A DNA stretch of 14,120 nt, taken from assembly GCA_016844565.1 (NCBI GenBank), contig JAENJB010000062.1, positions 1 to 14,120 of the forward strand, written 5' to 3'. The stretch comes from Dehalococcoidia bacterium. Lineage in GTDB: Bacteria > Chloroflexota > Dehalococcoidia > JAENJB01. The notes beneath the pieces are model-generated. The model did not search any database and was not told where the DNA came from. It saw nothing but the letters and a program-made list of their open reading frames with translations. Below, piece after piece: positions 12,806 to 14,120 of this stretch (its first letter is position 1; each line of letters starts with the position of its first letter). The position numbers and the translations under genes were made by a program.

Positions 12806-13405
12806 TTACCATGAGTAGGCGAATTTGGCGAAGAAGCCGTTTTTGCCCGCATTGTCCCATCGCTTCCCGTAGTCGCTGTACGTCCCCTTGCGGGAGGCGG
12901 CAACATACATGGGGAACCCGGGCGTGATCCCCAGAGGCGGGTTGACCAGATACGGGTCCTGCTTGGGATCGCCGCCCTTGACTGGGGCCACTTCCATTTC
13001 CAGGATCCCGGGGATGCTCACGCTCCTGGTTTTCTCTTCCAACTTAAACTGGATGGGGACCTGCTTCACCCCCAGGACCTTCCCGATGAAGGGCGTCAGG
13101 GCGGCTGGAACTCCACCGGCCTGGCCGGAGAAGACCTTGCCAAGGGCCTCGGCCTGTTGGGCATTGGCCCGCTGGTCGATGTAGAGGGCCACCTCCCACT
13201 TGACCTTTACCATATTGCCGGGGGAACGGACCACCAGGGCTACGTTGAGCCCGTTCAGGCGTGTCCCGTCGAACTGGCCCTGCTCAATGTGCCAGGCTAC
13301 GCCCAAGTCACAGACGCCCTTGGTCGGGTCTGATGTGAACACGCACGGACACATGACGTCACAGTTACAGTTCTCGAAGTAGTCTCCCTCGACCTTCCAA
13401 GCCAT
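12806..13405 (-). CDS. DUF1326 cysteine-rich protein
   Basis: A 199-aa protein of the DUF1326 family, which has no established activity. The N-terminus carries the signature YFENCNCDVMCPC (Cys13, Cys15, Cys19, Cys21) with a further Cys32, a probable metal or redox site. The middle contains a beta-rich stretch (LNVALVVRSPG, KVKWEVALYID), and the C-terminus ends in YSDYGKRWDNAGKNGFFAKF. No signal peptide or membrane segment is seen, so a cytoplasmic location next to the DUF2182 membrane protein is likely. The ATG at 13405 has GGAGG 6 bases before it. It is first in the operon, driven by the promoter at 13495-13524, with a leader of about 80 nt that may contain a 13-codon ORF. Confidence 0.88.
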   Translation of the reverse strand: MAWKVEGDYFENCNCDVMCPCVFTSDPTKGVCDLGVAWHIEQGQFDGTRLNGLNVALVVRSPGNMVKVKWEVALYIDQRANAQQAEALGKVFSGQAGGVPAALTPFIGKVLGVKQVPIQFKLEEKTRSVSIPGILEMEVAPVKGGDPKQDPYLVNPPLGITPGFPMYVAASRKGTYSDYGKRWDNAGKNGFFAKFAYSW

Positions 13406-13422
13406 TCTGTGCCTCCGTTTAT

Positions 13423-13464
13423 TTAACTATTTTTTATTTCGGCAATTTGTGCCGGGGTTGCCAT
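13423..13464 (-). CDS. Possible 13-aa leader ORF before DUF1326
   Basis: Between the predicted transcription start and the DUF1326 gene the minus strand can encode MATPAQIAEIKNS followed by TAA. The ORF ends 17 bases before the DUF1326 ATG, so that gene's ribosome binding site lies just beyond the stop. This position would allow coupling or leader-peptide control. No ribosome binding site precedes the ATG (the upstream sequence is AAACTCACCGAA), so translation is doubtful. The frame stays open upstream and runs into the antisense of aspS, which is a shadow. Confidence 0.25.
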   Translation of the reverse strand: MATPAQIAEIKNS

Positions 13465-13494
13465 TTCGGTGAGTTTCTTGCAACTATGATTGCC

Positions 13495-13524
13495 ATTATC
13501 AATTAATTTGCTCGTAGTTGTCAA
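13495..13524 (-). promoter_or_regulatory. Promoter of the DUF1326-DUF2182 operon
   Basis: On the minus strand a perfect TTGACA (plus 13519-13524) is followed after 18 bp by GATAAT (plus 13495-13500). Transcription should begin near 13488, about 83 nt before the DUF1326 start. The promoter is back to back with that of aspS, only 14 bp between the two -35 boxes. Confidence 0.65.
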
Positions 13525-13538
13525 CCCCCCGTACCAAG

Positions 13539-13568
13539 TTGAACGGCCAATCCCCGTAGGCTTATAAT
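13539..13568 (+). promoter_or_regulatory. Promoter of aspS
   Basis: TTGAAC (13539-13544) and a perfect TATAAT (13563-13568) are separated by 18 bp. Transcription should start near 13575, leaving a leader of about 25 nt, too short for a T-box or other riboswitch. Confidence 0.6.
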
Positions 13569-13599
13569 TCGGCATTCGGCGAATCATTGGAGAGTCCCC

Positions 13600-14120
13600 T
13601 TGCTCAAAGACCATAGCTGCGGAGAGCTGCGTCAGAATCACATCGGCCAGAAGGTGAGCCTGGCCGGCTGGGTGCACCGTCGGCGCGACCACGGAGGCCT
13701 GGTGTTCATCGACCTGCGGGACGGGGAAGGCTTGGTGCAGGTGGTCTTCAACCCGGAGAAGACGCCGGCGGGCCATGAGGTGGCCACCAAACTGCGTTCG
13801 GAGTATGTGCTCCGAGTGGAAGGAGAGGTGGCCCCCAGGCCGGCGGGAACGGAGAACACCCGCATGGCCACTGGCGATGTCGAGGTCATCGTAAATAAGG
13901 CTGAAATTCTGAATGCCTCCAGGACGCCTCCTTTCTATATCAACGAAGAGGTGGAGGTGGATGAGAACCTGCGTCTGAAATACCGCTATCTCGACCTCCG
14001 GCGCCAGCGCATCAGGGAAAACATGATTCTTCGCCATAGGGTGGTGAAGTTCATGCGGGACTTCCTCGATGCCCGGGGGTTCCTGGAGATAGAGACGCCC
14101 ATCCTCATCAAGAGCACTCC
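13600..14120 (+). CDS. aspS: Aspartyl-tRNA synthetase, 5' part (runs off the window)
   Basis: The first 173 codons of an enzyme that charges tRNA-Asp with aspartate; the window ends before the stop. Residues 1-105 form the OB-fold anticodon-binding domain (LAGWVHRRRDHGGLVFIDLRD at 21-41, MATGDVEV at 89-96). The bacterial-type catalytic domain begins after RTPPF, with LKYRYLDLRR (126-135) and GFLEIETPIL (160-169, start of motif 1). His31 and Gly83 match the residues that mark non-discriminating AspRS in Pseudomonas aeruginosa (discriminating E. coli enzyme: Leu and Lys), which also charge tRNA-Asn. The start is TTG at 13600, supported by GGAGAG (13589-13594) with 5-base spacing; no in-frame ATG gives the conserved N-terminus. 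It is divergent from the DUF1326 operon with its own promoter. Confidence 0.95.
   Translation, partial: MLKDHSCGELRQNHIGQKVSLAGWVHRRRDHGGLVFIDLRDGEGLVQVVFNPEKTPAGHEVATKLRSEYVLRVEGEVAPRPAGTENTRMATGDVEVIVNKAEILNASRTPPFYINEEVEVDENLRLKYRYLDLRRQRIRENMILRHRVVKFMRDFLDARGFLEIETPILIKST

Noticed and set aside
13569..13599. T-box or other riboswitch before aspS
   Set aside because: The promoter leaves only about 25 nt of leader, and no T-box sequence or terminator stem is visible.
13423..14037. 204-aa minus-strand open frame over aspS
   Set aside because: It is antisense to the conserved AspRS N-terminus. Only its last 13 codons, outside aspS, are kept as a doubtful leader ORF.
1..14120. CRISPR arrays, tRNA or rRNA genes, transposases
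   Set aside because: No regularly spaced repeats, no cloverleaf-like or rRNA-like sequence and no transposase frame were found on either strand.

Overview
The window reads as a chromosomal segment of a GC-rich, free-living bacterium, most likely a Chloroflexota member of the Dehalococcoidia type. That placement is inference: it rests on gene content (zinc-ribbon threonine synthase beside a stand-alone NIL protein, a DUF1326/DUF2182 pair, a Tgt and an AspRS) and on palindromic REP/MITE-like elements. No rRNA, tRNA, CRISPR array or transposase is visible. Strong AGGAGG-type ribosome binding sites and consensus sigma70-type promoters are frequent.

Layout. 1-908: a truncated PIN-like fragment (minus strand), then a Phd/YefM-VapC type II toxin-antitoxin pair with a palindromic operator. 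905-2110: tgt (queuosine biosynthesis), whose GTG start overlaps the vapC stop. 2111-2649: a gene-poor stretch that is not empty. It holds a 111-bp palindromic repeat and, on the minus strand, a compact transcription unit: TTGACA/TATAAT promoter, leader with a U-tailed hairpin, a perfect AAGGAGGTGA ribosome binding site, a 12-codon Lys/Pro/Ala ORF and a terminator hairpin. A winged-helix regulator is divergently encoded at 2650-3000. 3023-4750 (minus): CPA2-type cation/proton antiporter with a C-terminal TrkA-N domain. 4751-5000: two hairpins and a second palindromic repeat.

5001-7469 (minus): an operon read in the order nitronate monooxygenase-like flavoenzyme (frameshifted), threonine synthase, small NIL-domain protein. 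It is driven by a promoter that would give an almost leaderless mRNA. 7632-11888 (plus): two tandem paralogous substrate-binding lipoproteins, an SdhA/AprA-superfamily flavoprotein (broken by an apparent one-base deletion) and an overlapping 2x[4Fe-4S] ferredoxin. Together these suggest solute capture next to a soluble redox pair, without an ABC permease or ATPase in view. 11963-13405 (minus): a DUF1326 Cys-rich protein followed by a DUF2182 membrane protein, possibly preceded by a 13-codon leader ORF. 13600-14120: the 5' part of aspS, divergent from the DUF operon, with residues associated with a non-discriminating AspRS.

Two genes (NMO and flavoprotein) each carry one indel that a single base would repair, both next to short G/C runs. 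Sequencing or assembly error is as likely as true pseudogenisation. The strongest candidate for something undescribed is the 12-aa peptide unit at 2370-2612 and its operator region facing the winged-helix gene.
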